From Aptenodytes patagonicus (lineage: Eukaryota; Chordata; Aves; Sphenisciformes; Spheniscidae), in contig NC_134958.1 of NCBI RefSeq assembly GCF_965638725.1, positions 14,697,464-14,761,463 on the forward strand: DNA of 64,000 nucleotides. The letters are read 5' to 3'. Positions 24,707 through 38,404 of this stretch are shown here, piece after piece (positions within the stretch are counted from its first letter, which is position 1; every line of letters begins with the position of its first letter). The notes beneath the pieces are model-generated. The model worked only from the letters and a program-made list of their open reading frames with translations, was not told the DNA's origin and did not search any database. The position numbers were made by a program, and so were the translations under genes.

Positions 24707-26437
24707 GAAGGGCCAATCCCGACGCGTCTGAAGCCTCGGGGTTTGCAGAGCAGAGGCAGGCGCCCTGGCTCCGCAATGACTTTCAGCTGTCACAACACAG
24801 CGGCAGGGCTGGGGCATCCTTCTGGGAAGGGCTGAGCAGAGCCGGTTCCCAAGCGCTTGGACTGGGAGCAGCAGGAATTAATGTAAACCAAAAGCATGGC
24901 CAGTCCCCAAGCCCAACGGCTCCCAAACTGTGGAGGTTTCTGGTGGGCACTGAGGCTGGAGAAGTTTGCATTGCAGTGTGGGAATCTCTGCTGGAAGGAC
25001 ATTTCACCTGATTTTTAGCCACATAATAAGCCAGGCCTCCTACAAGCACATAAATTGCATTATAAGTAATAATCACACATGTTTTGCTTAAATACCTGCG
25101 ATACTTTCTTTCAATAAGACACCTACAGCTTGGAAAATGGACTGCAACTGTAAATGAAAAACTGTCCAGAATTGGTGCCGTTCTGACTCTCTGGTCCCAC
25201 CATTGCGAGCTCTGACAAGTCTGACGGCAGAATCTGCTTTAAGCCACGGGGACGCAGGGGCACGTGTGTGCAGAGCTCCTCGCTTCCTCTCGCAGCAAAG
25301 CCAGACCCTTCCCAGGAGCGGATCTGCATATTTACTTGCTCAGCTTTGTTAGTATCTGTGTGTTCACTTGCTCCTTGTAACCAAGGAACAAACTAGAAAT
25401 GCCTTTTTTACTTCTTTTAAAGACGCTTTTATTAATGTGTCAACACAAGAAGGATGTTACTTTAGAAATAACTGCTGCAATAGTGTGGAAAGGAAAGCAG
25501 GAAAGTAATTATGAATCAAAAGATGTTTGAAATAGAAAGATGCTTTTCCCTGGGGTATCTAAGGACGGTTTGCCAGGAAAGCAAGTTTATCCTTTCTGCT
25601 AGCTTAATTAGAGCAGAGTATGAAAGGGAAAAGCAAGAATATGTCAGCCCCTCATTGCAGAAGTCCCTGAGCTCCACAGCCACTGTGGCCGCTGTCCTTC
25701 AGCCAGGCCCTGGCTAGAGCAGAAGGAAGCCCACCACCGCCGGCTTCCCTGCCGGTGATGCACCGGTCACGCCGAGAACACGCGTGCGTTTGACTGGAGA
25801 CCACGGCAGAGCCTTCCCCTCCGAGCCTCCCAAAGAGCCCTGGCTATGACCAGCGCAGACAGAAGACAAGCCCTAAATCATGCTTTTCATTAGAGATACA
25901 GGATGCGTGGTGACCAGGATGCATTCACTTTGTCATTCTAAGATACTTTTGGTTCATTACTTCAGAAAGACCCCATTGAAGACCAACGCTGCAGAACTTC
26001 CATGCTTCATTTGGCACACAGTAAAGGGGGGGATTCCCACTCATTGTGAACCATAGCAATGTGGGGGTCGAAGTCCCTCCGACCTTTGGCTGCTCGGTTT
26101 TACTTGGCCCGTTTGAAAAACATTTGGTTTCTCCACTAAGCTGTCAGAGGCTACAGGGAATTTTGTTCTTACAGCCTGGTTGCCTCCCAGCACCAGCTGG
26201 ACATCTGCACTGGGTTAATGGGAGCTGTGGGCTGTTTTTTAAGGCAGGAATGCACATTTATACTAATCTAGGCAAGCCTAATTACAACAGCAACCGATAC
26301 CAGAGCAATGTCTCCTCTTTCAAATGAGTTGTTCTTAAAATTTTGTGTTGTTGAAGACTTTTTTTGGGTGTGTGGCATAGACTGTGCCTTCCTCTGCAGG
26401 CAGCTCAGGCTGACTGAGACCTGCTGGCCCATCTCTG

Positions 26438-26493
26438 CACGCACACATATATAGATACATAAATATACACACACACATATATAGGTATATATT
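26438..26493. repeat. CA/TA-rich microsatellite
   Basis: Alternating CACACA and TATATA blocks, imperfect. Confidence 0.8.
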
Positions 26494-29400
26494 CAGCAAG
26501 ACCCCTTGCTGTCACCACTGCTAGGATAGGGAATTGGGAAAACAGATGCGTGGTGTAAGGAGTCGGCTTGAGCAGCTGTGGGGTCCCTGGGTTCCACTTG
26601 CTGCAGCACTGGAGGGGGTGACCAGGGGCTGCAGCTGAAAAAGAGCAGAAATCACCAGGACATTGAGGATGGAGGAAGAAACTAACTGCTTTGGGCAACA
26701 TCATGCAATACGATCCACAGCACAGAGCTGCCGTTCGTCCCGTGCTCGGGGGCTTTCTAGTCCCAGTCTGCCTGGGAGTCATTGAGCTGATTGGTCAGTA
26801 AGAATAATTCCTTTTATTTGATAAAAGACAGACACAGAATTTATTTTTATGTTTAAGAGCATTTTCAAGGAAATAAATGGCTCGACCAGCAACAGAAGGC
26901 AGATAATTTACTGCTGTCCTGCACCTCCCTCTTTGGCCTTTGCACGCAAACGCCTCTCACCTCTTTGCATTCGCTCCCCCCAGTACTGCTGAACTGCGAA
27001 AAGACTCTAAATGCACTTTCCCCGTGAGCCAAATCTTTCGTAAATGTTCAACTGCGCTGGAGTTGGAAAACAACTGTCCCTTCCCATTCAAATGGCTTCG
27101 TCCCCAGGGACTTCAGAAGGGAGAGGCAGGAGGGACCTGGACGGATCCTGCTCCCCCCAGCAGCCATGGGTTTTTGGCCAAAAGTTGTGAAGCTCTGTCT
27201 TAAAATGGTTCCCGTGGGATTAGCAAATCTTGGGTGCAGGTACTACAGGGGGTGCTGAACTCAAGGGCCCTGTAAGTGCCCGAGGAAGATCTGAGAGCAT
27301 CCCTCTGCAGGGATCTCCAAGCTGGCTATTGATCCCAGGGAAGCCGCCTTCTGTGCTACTTTAAAAACGAAAACCCAAGTGTTTCAGCAGCTCATGAAGC
27401 AGGGAAGAGCTGAGGGGAAGGGGAAGACAAAATTCTGAGTAATGGGAAAAGTCTAAAAAGATAAAACCCAACACAACCCAAATATAGAAAGTTAAAAACA
27501 GAAATTTAGGCAAATAAAGCTTCACAATGACTAGAAACTGCCTTTCCAAAAATTCCTAAGAGGTTGCGCTCAGCTTCTAGATTTTAGATTTATCCACTCC
27601 ACCTGTTCCCAAAGCAATCCAATGCCCAAGCTGGAAATCAGGCTGAGTTGCTTTAGTAAATAAATGCAGACGTGGTCCGTCCGAGCCATCTTTTTTTGCC
27701 TGCTCCTTTCCCCGTGCCTCCAGGACACCTTGCTGACCCCAGGCCCCCCTGTACGCCCAGCACCAAGCTCTGACAGACACTCCTAAGTAGTTTTTTTCCT
27801 ATATTTTCCACAGAGGAAACAGAACAAACGATATGTTTTTAAAAGAGGATTTCAGCTAAGTTTCCTGAAATCTATTGTAGTCTCCAGCTGGTAATTACCA
27901 AACAGGGAAAGAATTGCTCACAGGTTTCACTTGCCATTTTTTGGACTAACAGATGATAAATCCACAGAAGGCAGATTTGGAACAAGGGAAAACCCTCACA
28001 TTATGCAGGCTTCATTCTCGAGAAACTGTTGACGAAGTTAATTTAAAAAATAATTTGATTCTGGAGCCAATCAACCCTAAAGTGCAGGTTTCAAATGCTT
28101 TGCTCCGATGTGGTTTGGCAGCTGGAGGCTGTTTGAGCAGCTCGGGATGCACAGGGGCTATACAGGCAGCTCGGACCAAACCAGAAGACACTTTAAGCTT
28201 AATGCAAATACAGGGTGAACTAACCCCCTTGGACAGGCCACTTGCTCCTTCAGAGTAATATTTAAACCTGGTCAGTTGAGTATTTTCATTACAGAAATAC
28301 TGACTTCAAAGAAAGACCTTTCCTCCCAAATTTTGCTGGTTTCCAGCCTGCAGTTGCAGCTCCTGTTCAAACTGTCCTGACATCCACAAAACTGAACTTC
28401 CAAAGGACTTTGCCTGTTTTTTTTCAGGACCAATTGTAAATATAAAACCTCCCTGAAATATTTTCTGTTTCTCTGTAGGCTTTCAGTTTGTGCTCTTATT
28501 TATAAACATCCGATTTTGCTACAGGTCAGCTATGCAAACCATTGACATCAAGACACTGTCGAGGCTGGCCATGCTCAGCCCTGAGGAGGCACCAGGGTCC
28601 GCACCTCTTCTCCCACCTCTGTCCAGCGTCTTCTTAATAGCCTTTTCTCACCCCCCCACCTTATCGGAGGTAGGATTAAATCAGCCATCTCTGCACTGTG
28701 TCCATCAGGGGAGCTGGATCCAGCCCAGTTTCTGGAGACAGATGGCAGACATGATTTAAGAAAAAGTTTTGCAAGATGTGAGAGCTCCCTTTTAGTGGGC
28801 AATGAAGAATGTGGGAAAGAACTGGGCTAGGATCCAGTGGGAAATTTGTGAAGAAGGCTTGTGACTATAAAAGGAGACCAAGGCTGGTGGTGTTAAACCA
28901 GGGGAAGACAAAAGGAGGGTGGTCAGACCAAACACCCTGCCCTGCAGCTGCAAAGTCTGCATCATTACTTGCCCCAGTGTTTTGGGCTGTTTGGGCAAGG
29001 CTTGTCCCCATGTGGTGATGGTGGGACAGGGGACAGGAGAGATTTGGAAAGGTAAGTAAGTGCCACGCAGAACTATTAGATGTAACTAAAATAATGAGGC
29101 CTTCTAAAAGAAGCTGAGCCCAAGGTCTTGTCCGTCAGCACAGCTTAGTCGAAGGAAGCAGCTCGCAGGTATTCATCGGTGGAAACTTGTGCTGAGCTCA
29201 GCCAGCTCCTCTGGGGAGGCTTCCCCAAGCAAGGGAAGACCTGGAAAACCAAATGAGATGTGGAACTGCTGAAACTGAAGCTCTGGGGACACGCCGACAA
29301 GTCTGGTGTCTTCAGCCTGGGCAGCGGGGAGGGGCTGCAGCGGCACAGCAGGCGCTCAGCAGTGGCATTGGCATTGAGGGTGATGGGAAGAAGTGTTGGG

Positions 29401-29533
29401 CGCTCCCCAGCCCCACAGCCACCACCAGGCTGCGATTGCCTGGGGATTGGGTAGGGCTGTCCTGCAGGGTTTCTTTTTCCAGGGGAAAGGAAGGAATGGG
29501 AGTATTTTAAACAGCCGCCTCGGCTGGGTGATG

Positions 29534-29578
29534 GGGAGATGGGCGACCGGGAGATGGGTGACCAGGAGATGGGTGACC
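29534..29578. repeat. 15 bp minisatellite, three units
   Basis: Three contiguous 15-mers of the form GGAGATGGGTGACC with single-base changes, plus degenerate flanking half-units from 29523 to 29532. Confidence 0.9.
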
Positions 29579-32500
29579 GGCAGCAGCGTCCCGGCAATCA
29601 GCAGCAGGATGGTGCTCTCAAACACTTTGAGACTCCTCCTGATTGCAGCGTCACAGGAGAACCTGCACAAGGAAGGCGTTAGGGCAGTAAACTGTACATC
29701 ATGTTTTGCTGTTGCTTCTATTTATTCATCGGGATGTGCTGAAAGCCTCTCCAAGAGGAGCCAGAGGCTTTTGGCTTCAAATTAGAAATCAGACCTTGTG
29801 CCTCCCCTGGTCACCTCCAGACATTTCCAGAGCTGGAGACAGGAAGGAACTGAGAGCTTGTTAATTGGGAAGCAGCAGGCATTTTATGGAGGAGGTTGTT
29901 TGTGTCTCTTATTAACAATAACACTTAAAATGCTTCCGCATCTCAAGAAGCAGTTGGGTCACCCTGTCAGAGCACCTGTGTTTTGCAGGCTCTCAAGTCT
30001 TACCCAAGTGCTTCTGTCCAGGCCAGATGATCTCAGCTGGAGTATTTTAATCCTCAAAGAGCCAGGGGGGTCATCAGTCCTGCAAGGACCGGTGAGGGAT
30101 GCAGTCCCGCCGATGACCTGAGCACGCGAGGAGGCAGCAAAGTCCAGACAGACCAGGAATAGCTCACAACATCCATCCATGCCTCTTCAGCTAGGAATAA
30201 GAGATGTTTTTATTTTCTCTTGTTCTTAAAAACTCTAGCCCTTGTGCTACACGGAAAGGTTTCACAAGCACAGCCTCGAGGGTCAGAAAAGCAAAGGCAG
30301 GACAGCAAGAAAAGGATTTGAAGAATTTAGCTGTTTTATCTTTTTTTTGGCTTTTATATGGCAGCCAGTTGCTGTCAGCTGCTCAGGGTGTTGAGCTCGG
30401 GCAGGGAACAGCCATCATCTGACTGCTTCGGGGTGCTGAACCCTGGCACCACCAGCAAGTGCTCCAGCAGGTCATGGCCGTCCCGGGGCTGCCCGTTGCA
30501 GGCAGCAGGTAGGCAGAGGGACACACTCCCAGTGGGAAGTAAAGCAGCAGAAAACAGGAGGAGGAAAGCAAGGGGAGAGAAATAAGCTGCCTCGTTCCAT
30601 GGTCACATAGCTGGTACCAAGGCAGGGCATGCTTTACTCACCTAGAGCGATCACTTTTGTCAAGAAATTAAAGCAAGCTGTTTCACATGCGTGTCGAAGG
30701 AGGGGAGAGAGCGAGGGAGGACCTGCACAGCCCAAGTCAGAGCTGATACAGCCGCCGCTTGCCTCCCTGGGACCCTCAGTTGCTGACCTGCATTTGTGCT
30801 TTAAGGAAAGCTCAGCATGACTGGATGTAAATATTTAGAAATATCTATATGCTGAAAATAGCTCTATCTCTATATGCAACTGCTCTGTTGCCATCTGTAG
30901 TGACTAATAGTTACACCCCCTTGTAAAGTTTTTGCATGATCCATCTATACAGCCCTGCTGCCATCGAGACAGGGGCGAGACCTCCCAGGTGTAAGCAGTA
31001 AGAGAGGAAGCAAACAGTACCTTTACCTCATGCCTTACACCTCACTTGCAAGGGCTTGCAGCCTGGTCATCTGGGACTGGAAACATGATTTCAAATCTGT
31101 TATGTCCTGCCTGGAAAAACAGAAGCTGCTATAAATCCCTTTGCATGCAACAGGAGCCTAGCAAAGGGGCAAAAGGATGATTCTGGCTCTTTCCAGAGGA
31201 ACTGGAGATGGGGAATGGCTTGCCTCTGTGCTTATGCTGCGGTTTGAGGCTGTGCTGGGCAAGGCAGAGCCACGGGGCAGGAGCTAGACCTGGGCTCAGG
31301 AAGCTCTCCTCCTGCCGGGTAGGTGGTCTGACTGGGATGAAGGTGCTGTGCTAGCATCCGCCCTAGCTGAGGTCCCCACGGCTCCACGCGTGGTGGTGGG
31401 GGCTGCTGTGCTCTCGCCTTCCTTTCACTTCCCTGCAGACGTTTCCCAGATTCCCTCTGAGCCTCTGGCAGAGGCGTAACCCCAGGTGCTCGCACTCCCA
31501 CCGTGAAACGTGGCTCTTCTGTGATGGGCACCAGTGGGGAGAGCCAAAACCCTACAGAAACCATCACACCTCAGACCAGACACTGCCACCATCGGCTCCT
31601 TCACTTCCCAGCTTGTCCACAGCTTCTCCAGCAAACACTCCATCCACACGAGACACTAGCCTGGTGCTAGATTGCTGCCTGGGAGCGGGGCAGCCTGGCT
31701 GGGATCTCAGGAGAGCGTGCAGACCAAGACGAGCAGCGGGAGCCCAGGGCAGGGATGCTCCTCACCCAGCAATTACTGGTTGTAATACTGCTCTGTGGCT
31801 TGCTGGTGCCCTCTGCAGTTGTTTCTCCTTATTGTAAATGCAAAATAATAATATGAAGGGACAATTTTATTACTTGATGATAGCAAATGAGGACAGGTGA
31901 CATGCCTGTCTTCCCGGGTTTGGAGAAACATTGTATGGTCCTCAGGCACCTAAAATCCTGCCCGATACGACCCTCCTTGACCTGTTCCTCCACTCGCACA
32001 CAGACCGTGTGACCTGGTCGCTGGCTGTTTCTCTGCTGCCACGCAGTACGGCTTCACCGACGTGGTGACCCCGAAACCCTATGGCTGTGATTGGAGCACA
32101 GCAAAACCTCTGCCCACCCTGGTCTGCAGGGCAGCAGCAACGGGGATGAACAAGGCTCCCAATCCCAATTTAATAGGGAATTGCTGAAAAGTGCAGCGGC
32201 TCTGGAGCTGCCTCCTGAGCTGCTGGAGCCTGGCCCTGGGGAGCTACCTCCCAGCCCCCCCGGCCGTGACCCATTCCCTGAGGAACTGGGACTATTCCTG
32301 GTTTCAGAGACCTGCTTTGGAGGTCAGGTCCATTTTACTGAATTGCCACTGAAGAGGAATGTTAGCCTCCGTGCTCCAGCACAAAGCCCTCAGTGCTAAT
32401 GATCTCAATGCACTGCAGAAACGGGGAAAGTCCTCTCATGGTCATCAAAACATCCTATTCCCTGTCCACCAAGGGCAAAGCTTTTGTCTGAGGTGGGAAT

Positions 32501-33385
32501 GCCTTCCTCTGGGTGTTTTGCAGAAGGCCCATTTGCTCCAACTTAACTCAGTTTGTGTCACCGTTGCTCTCAATGAGGCTGGACAAAGAAGATGTAAAAG
32601 GCAGAATCAGGCTATTTCAGCAAAAACTGATGAACTTCATTTTAGTTTGCAAAGGAGTTTGTTTTTTATATTTATTTTTTTAAAAGTGAAATCGAGAATA
32701 GAAGCTGTCTTTAGGGCTTTGGGGTTTTAAGTAGTTATCTCAGAAGAACAGCTGAACCCCTCTGAATCCGGATAACCTTTTGGTGGTGCAACCTGAGGCT
32801 GTACACAGGCACCAGGCACCCAGCAAATTACCAGGCAACTCATCTGAGAAGAAGAGCTGCATATCTCATGGTCGCAGTATTTCACAAAACCTCATTGCTC
32901 CCAGCAGGTATCTTCATTCTGAAAAGAAAATATCAACCCCCTCGCTGGAAAGCAAAAAAAGCAAGTTCCAGGAAAACAGCTGACAGATAATGCCAGCTCA
33001 CGCTTGCAGGTTCATTTAACACATCCCTGTAGGGTATTTATCTACCTATAGTAACCTCTTCAAAACAGTAAGGTTATAATGCAGGATGTGTGCCCCCGCT
33101 GTGCCAATACAGTGATGCACACTGTTCCTTCCCTCAGATTTCAGGAAGTCAGACAAGCTGCCTGGGCAGTAAAATACACTCTGTGTAGGGAAGCTTTTTT
33201 CTCCTGTGAGAGAAGTGGAAGGAGGTGCCTTAAATCTAGTTCTAAATTAAAAATCAAGTTTGCTGAATTGCTTTTTTTCCGACCCAAGGATATGGTTCTT
33301 TTTTGATAAAAGTCCTCCTCTGGAAGTTTTCCAGGTCTGATAGGCACAGGGGCAATCCCTGTCTGCATCCTCTCCAGTTCTCTCT

Positions 33386-33978
33386 TGTTGCGGTTTAACC
33401 CCAGCCGGCAACTCGGCACCACCCCGCCGCTTGCTCACTCCCCCGGTGGGATGGGGGAGAGAATCGGAAGGGTAAAAGTGAGAAAACTCGCGGGTTGAAG
33501 TAAAGACAGTTTAATAGGTAAAGCAAAAGCTGCGCACACAAGCAAAGCAAAACAAGGAATTCATTCACCACTTCCCATCGGCAGGCAGGTGTTCGGCCAT
33601 CCCCAGGAAAGCAGGGCTCCATCACGCATAACAGTGACTTGGGAAGACAAACGCCATCACTCCAAACGTCCTCCCCCTTCCTTCTTCTTCCCCCAGCTTT
33701 ATATGCTGAGCATGACGCCATATGGTGTGGAATCTCCCTTCGGTCAGTTGGGGTCAGCTGTCCCGGCTGTGTCCCCCCCAGCTTCTGGTGCCCTCCCAGC
33801 CTGCCCGCTGGTGGGATGGGGTGAGAAGCAGAGAAGGCCTTGACTCTGTGTCAGCACTGCTCAGCAGTAACGAAAACATCCCTGTGTTATCAACACTGTT
33901 TCCAGCACAAATCCAAAACACAGCCCCATACTAGCCACCACAAAGAAAATTAACTCTATCCCAGCCAAAACCAGCACA
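33386..33978 (-). mobile_element. Solo long terminal repeat of an avian endogenous retrovirus
   Basis: Read on the minus strand, the 593 bp unit starts TGTGCTGGTTTTGGC and ends GGTTTAACCGCAACA-like with terminal TG...CA. A TATAAA box (33703-33698) is followed at the expected distance by an ATTAAA polyadenylation signal (33515-33510), giving a U3-R-U5 layout. Flanking pentamers TCTCT and TCTGT resemble a decayed target-site duplication. No gag, pol or env sequence flanks it, so this looks like a solo LTR left by recombination. The open frame inside it is not a gene. I recognise the type from bird genomes but cannot name the family. Confidence 0.8.
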
Positions 33979-35595
33979 TCTGTATATGGGATTTTCTCAC
34001 TTTTGATGCACTGCAAATTCATTACTTAAGCAAATGTTTCCTAAGGCCTTGGTTAGAATAACTCATTGCTCCATCTTCTGCCAGCACCAGGAGGTCTTGC
34101 TCACACACCTTGCTTAAGACAGCCTATGCCTGGTACCTCCCGGCAGCTGCCTGGTACACGTGCACTTTCAGTAACACAAGTCTGGGCTGGCGAGCGGTGA
34201 AACCCCGTGGGCATACAGCAAAGCTGTCACCAAAAATGACATTATATCTTTGAAATTATGTTTTGCCACAGCTACATTTGCTGGCCTGGTTAGACCTCAG
34301 TTGTATGGTATTTCTAGAAAATTGCATCTTTTGACCATCTGTCAAGCAAAACGTAATCTGGAAAAATCCATTTTAGTCATTTTAGAAATTTGAAATAGAC
34401 CTGTGCCTCTCAAGAAGCTAAACAAGCTGCAGACATCCTGCTTTTCACTTTATCTGGGTGTCACTAACACCAACAAACTCCCATGTGTAACGCTTTGAAA
34501 ACCACTGGCTCTTCAGGGCTGAACACCTCCTCCAGGCAGGATTTTTGTCCTCCTGCAAAGGTAAAGTTTTTAAAAAATCAGCTCACAAGCTCTGTCAATC
34601 ACTGTGCCTAAGCAGGAGCTAGCAATTGCAACTGAAACACAAGCTGGTTCCTGCTTTTATGCAAAACTCTCAGAAACCAAATCCATCCCTCAGGGAAGCT
34701 GTAAGGCTTTGCTGGACTCGTCCGGAGGCAAATAGCCTGCAGGGCCGGGAGCTTCAGGGATGTCCGAAGCAGCTGAAACCAGCACTGCCGCTAGAGAAAT
34801 AGTGCTCTGAGGTTCCATATTGGCATTTAAAAATATTTTAGCCATCTCTGGCCCGATACCGTTAGCAGCGTGGAGGCTGGGGGCTACAGATGGGTTCCAA
34901 GTGCCTATGTGCCGAGAGGTACAGAACAGCAGTCTGTATCACCTGCTGCCCTCAGCCTTTATTGTGCAAATCTCACACTCGCTTATCTCATTACAATCCA
35001 GAAGCTGTTTATTTCAATTAAAGGTTATTTGAAACGGGTTGAGACTCTGAAAGCATGACTTGGAGCATTTTTGTGTTGGATCAGGAAATGAAATATGATA
35101 ACCCTCTTGGGATTAAATTTCTAAAGAAATAAAGCAAATCATTGCCGTTTCCCTCCCCCAGAAAAGCCTCTTCCTTTTACCAGGGTATTTCGGGTCTTTC
35201 TCATGGTGTTTTGTAGGATACACTTACATTGAAATTGGAACAGAGCTAGTGTAATTTGAGCAGAAATTACCCTCCCGAAGCCTGCTGAATTTTGCAGGAG
35301 GCTTTGCTCATGGTCAATAGACTTTAAGCACACAACAGGCACCAGTAATTCTGCAACGCAATCTGCATGGGTACAGGCAGAGCCCTCCCTCCTGCACACG
35401 GACTTTCATGCCTTGAAAACTAGTTTAGCAGAAGCTTTCTCTGGGACATATCATTCAAATGAAAACTGATCTATCAAACAGCTGTCTCTGGACTGCGGCA
35501 AAATCGAGTACGGAATAGGAAAAGCAGTTGCACCTTTCAGGGCTGCCATTAATCCCTTCCCAGAAACTCAGCAATGACAGCCTCTGCCATCAAGC
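33979..35595. other. Intergenic DNA between LTR and CR1
   Basis: AT-rich unique-looking sequence. No gene, repeat array or RNA gene was recognised. Confidence 0.55.
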
Positions 35596-36527
35596 AATCA
35601 TAGAATCATAGACTAGTTTGGGTTGGAAGGGACCTCTAAAGGTCATCTAGTCCAACCCCCCTGCCGTGGGCAGGGACATCTTCAACTAGATCAGGTCGCT
35701 CAGAGCCCTGTCCAACCTGACCTGGAATGTTTCCAGGGATGGGGCATCCACCACCTCTCTGGGCAACCTGGGCCAGTGTTTCACCACCCTCAGCATCAAA
35801 ACTTTCTTCCTTAGATCTAGTCTAAATCTACCCCCCTTTAGTTTAAAGCCATTCCCCCTTGTCCTGTTGCAACAGGCCCTGCTAAAAAGTTTGCTGCCAT
35901 CTTTTTTATAAGCCCCCTTTAAGTACTGATAGGCAGCTATAAGGTCTCCCCAAAGCCTCCTTTTCTCTAGGCTGAACAACCCCAACTCTCTCAGCCTTCC
36001 CTCACAGGAGAGCTGTTCCACCCCCCTGATCATTTTCCTGGCCCTCTTCTGGACCCGCTCCAACAGGTCCATGTCTTTCTTATGCTGAGGGCTCCAGAGC
36101 TGGACGCAGGGCTCCAGGTGGGGTCTCACCAGAGCAGAGCAGAGGGGCAGAATCACCTCCCTCGACCTGCTGGCCACGCTGCTTTGGATGCAGCCCAGGA
36201 TACGATTTGCCTTCTGGGCTGCGAGCGCACATTGCTGGCTCATGTCCAGCTTTTCATCCACCAGTACCCCCAAGTCCTTCTGGGCAGGGCTGCTCTAGAT
36301 CCCTTCATCCCCCAGCCTGGATTGATACCGGGGGTTGCCCCGACCCAGGTGCAGGACCTTGCACTTGGCCTCATTAAACCTCATGAGGTTCACACGGGCC
36401 CACTTCTCCAGCTTGTCCAGGTCCCTCTGGATGGCATCCCATCCCTCTGGCATTTCAACTGCAGCACTCAGCTTGGTGTCATTTGCCAACTTGCTGAGGG
36501 TGCACTCGATCCCACTATGTCATTGAA
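35596..36527 (-). mobile_element. 5'-truncated CR1 LINE, minus strand
   Basis: The minus strand ends in the CR1 3' terminus, with an ATTCTATG-type tail at 35596-35612 and the GGTTGGAAGGGACCT block. The 3' end of the CR1 reverse-transcriptase ORF is readable, with blocks such as [15 protein letters not shown] (about 36300-36350), [20 protein letters not shown] and [15 protein letters not shown] stop interrupts the frame near 36294 and there is a frameshift near 36500, so it is dead. The element is truncated at its 5' end near 36527, as is usual for CR1. Confidence 0.92.
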
Positions 36528-38404
36528 TTGTGCGATGACCCTGGTGCAAAACTGGGATGGGATGGGATGCAGCCCCCACGCCCACCGCTGCTGAAGCCTG
36601 GTGCATGTGCAGACAGCTGTGTGCAGCGCTGCTCTCCTGCACCACGGCAAGCTCCCTGCGAGGAGGTGTCAGGGAGAATAAGCTCACATGGCGCATTTCG
36701 AGGAGCATACAGCCCCAGCTGGGAGGAACAGACAGACGCTGCCCAGCCACATGGACACACTGGGTGATGCAGAAGCAGGTGCCACAGAATTCAGACCTGG
36801 GGGGCAAGTGCGAAACCTCTCTTCATTCTCCCACTCTGTGTAAAACCGTATTAGAGATATTTCCCTCCTGTAACTATTTTCTGGGGGCAGTAGGGGAAGC
36901 GGACAGTCCCAGATGCGTTGCGATTAAAGCTCTGCGTTCATTTCAGTGTAAAGCAGCTGAAACTGTTGCCTGTTTCCTTCCTTTTATGAATCCTGACAAG
37001 CAGTATCTCTGCTTACACAGCAACGGCATGAGGACATACTTGCCTGACATAAGGAACATTTAATCAAAACAAGATTCTCTTATTTTTCTCTTGATGCTTT
37101 CTGTGCGGGAGTAGATTGATCAGAAAGAAGCTTCAACAGCTCATGGAAATGTCATGAAAATGCTGTATTGTAATACAAAAATATTAACTTTCTTGCTTTA
37201 AAAAAAAAAAAATTGTTATCAAGTGGAAAAGAAAATCCATTCAGTTTATAGGCCTAATATAGCAGGACGTTATTTGATTATTCAGACAAATTTAAATGGT
37301 ATCCTGGTACGATGCTTAAGGAAGTATTTTCATGAAAATCCACCCAGGACAAGAAGTATTCTCATCTAATAAATACCAACCAAAGCAAACAGTTATGTTT
37401 ACATTTCTTGTCCTTATAACATTTTAAAATAATGCTTAAAAAATATCAGAAAGGTAAAAAAAGGCTTGGTTAGAACAACTAATCAAAATTTGTCTTGTCA
37501 ATCACCAGCACTTTGATGCAAGTAGCTTTGCCACAGAGATTTCATCAAACCCACCCAAAAAGCAGTGGTAGGAGGAGACCCTCACATCCAAACAACTCCC
37601 AACATCAGAGGCATTTCACTTTTATACTTAAAATGTACTTCTGGAGTACAATTTACACCTGCAGCATGCTGAACCATAGACAGAACCACTCTAAAATTTG
37701 GGTGATACAAATCCAGATCTCTCTTCAAATTTAGTATTCTTGAATACATCTCTTACTACAAACATGTAAGAGGGTTCAGGGTTTTTCTTCTTTGCTTGAG
37801 TCTCGCACTTGAAAACTGACCTCTTCCATCTAGTTCCCAGAGTATCGACATGAAAGATCAAACTCAGGAGTTTTGGTATGGCAGGAGACAAAGAGAAAAA
37901 AGGCATCTAAGTGCTATTTTGGGATGTCTGGCAGGAACAAATAAGTTTTCTCAAGGGATGAAAGTTTTCTGAGACAGTTTCTGCTTAAAGGCAAAAAATG
38001 TAAAATGTGGAATTAGAAGATAAAGAGACAGCTCTGAGGGACAACTCCCCAGTATCTAATGGCAGCTTTAAACCAGTGTAACCTGGAACTCTGATAAAGA
38101 AAATTATCTTTGCCCTCATATATTTACATCTTGGACCATTATTAAACAGCCCACAAAAAGCAAAGACAAACAGCGAAGAATAACAGCCTTTGAGCTGTCG
38201 TTACCCTCACCCTTGCCAGGAGCCCGTGTGCTCTCAGCCATCCTCTGCGCCAGCACCAGGCCAGGACCTGGGATACAGCCCTGGTTTGGCTGCTGGTGGG
38301 TGTGCTAGGCTTCCCTTCGAGGCAAAAAGAATTGATTTTAAGGAACGAAAAATGGAAAATAAAAAGAAGAAGGAACATGAGCAGGTTTTTTTGAAAGCTC
38401 CTGA
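36528..38404. other. Intergenic DNA between two CR1 fragments
   Basis: AT-rich with an A-run at 37200-37213. Nothing else was recognised. Confidence 0.55.

Larger units (their letters stand above)
22861..33385. other. Intergenic DNA, no gene recognised
   Basis: Ten kilobases between the convergent ends of ADAMTS7 and CIAO2A. Frames up to about 150 codons exist on both strands but none shows a known domain, signal peptide or splice-consistent family match. Contains a two-copy 22 bp repeat (24668-24706), a TA/CA-rich microsatellite (26438-26493) and a 15 bp minisatellite (29534-29578). Confidence 0.6.

Noticed and set aside
27953..28258. 101-codon plus-strand frame in the intergenic gap
   Set aside because: Mixed composition, but no domain or homologue recognised and no promoter or polyA context; left unannotated.
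33395..33721. 108-codon open frame on the minus strand
   Set aside because: Falls within the LTR (R/U5) and has no viral or cellular domain.
36082..36594. 170-codon plus-strand open frame
   Set aside because: Antisense of the minus-strand CR1 reverse-transcriptase remnant.
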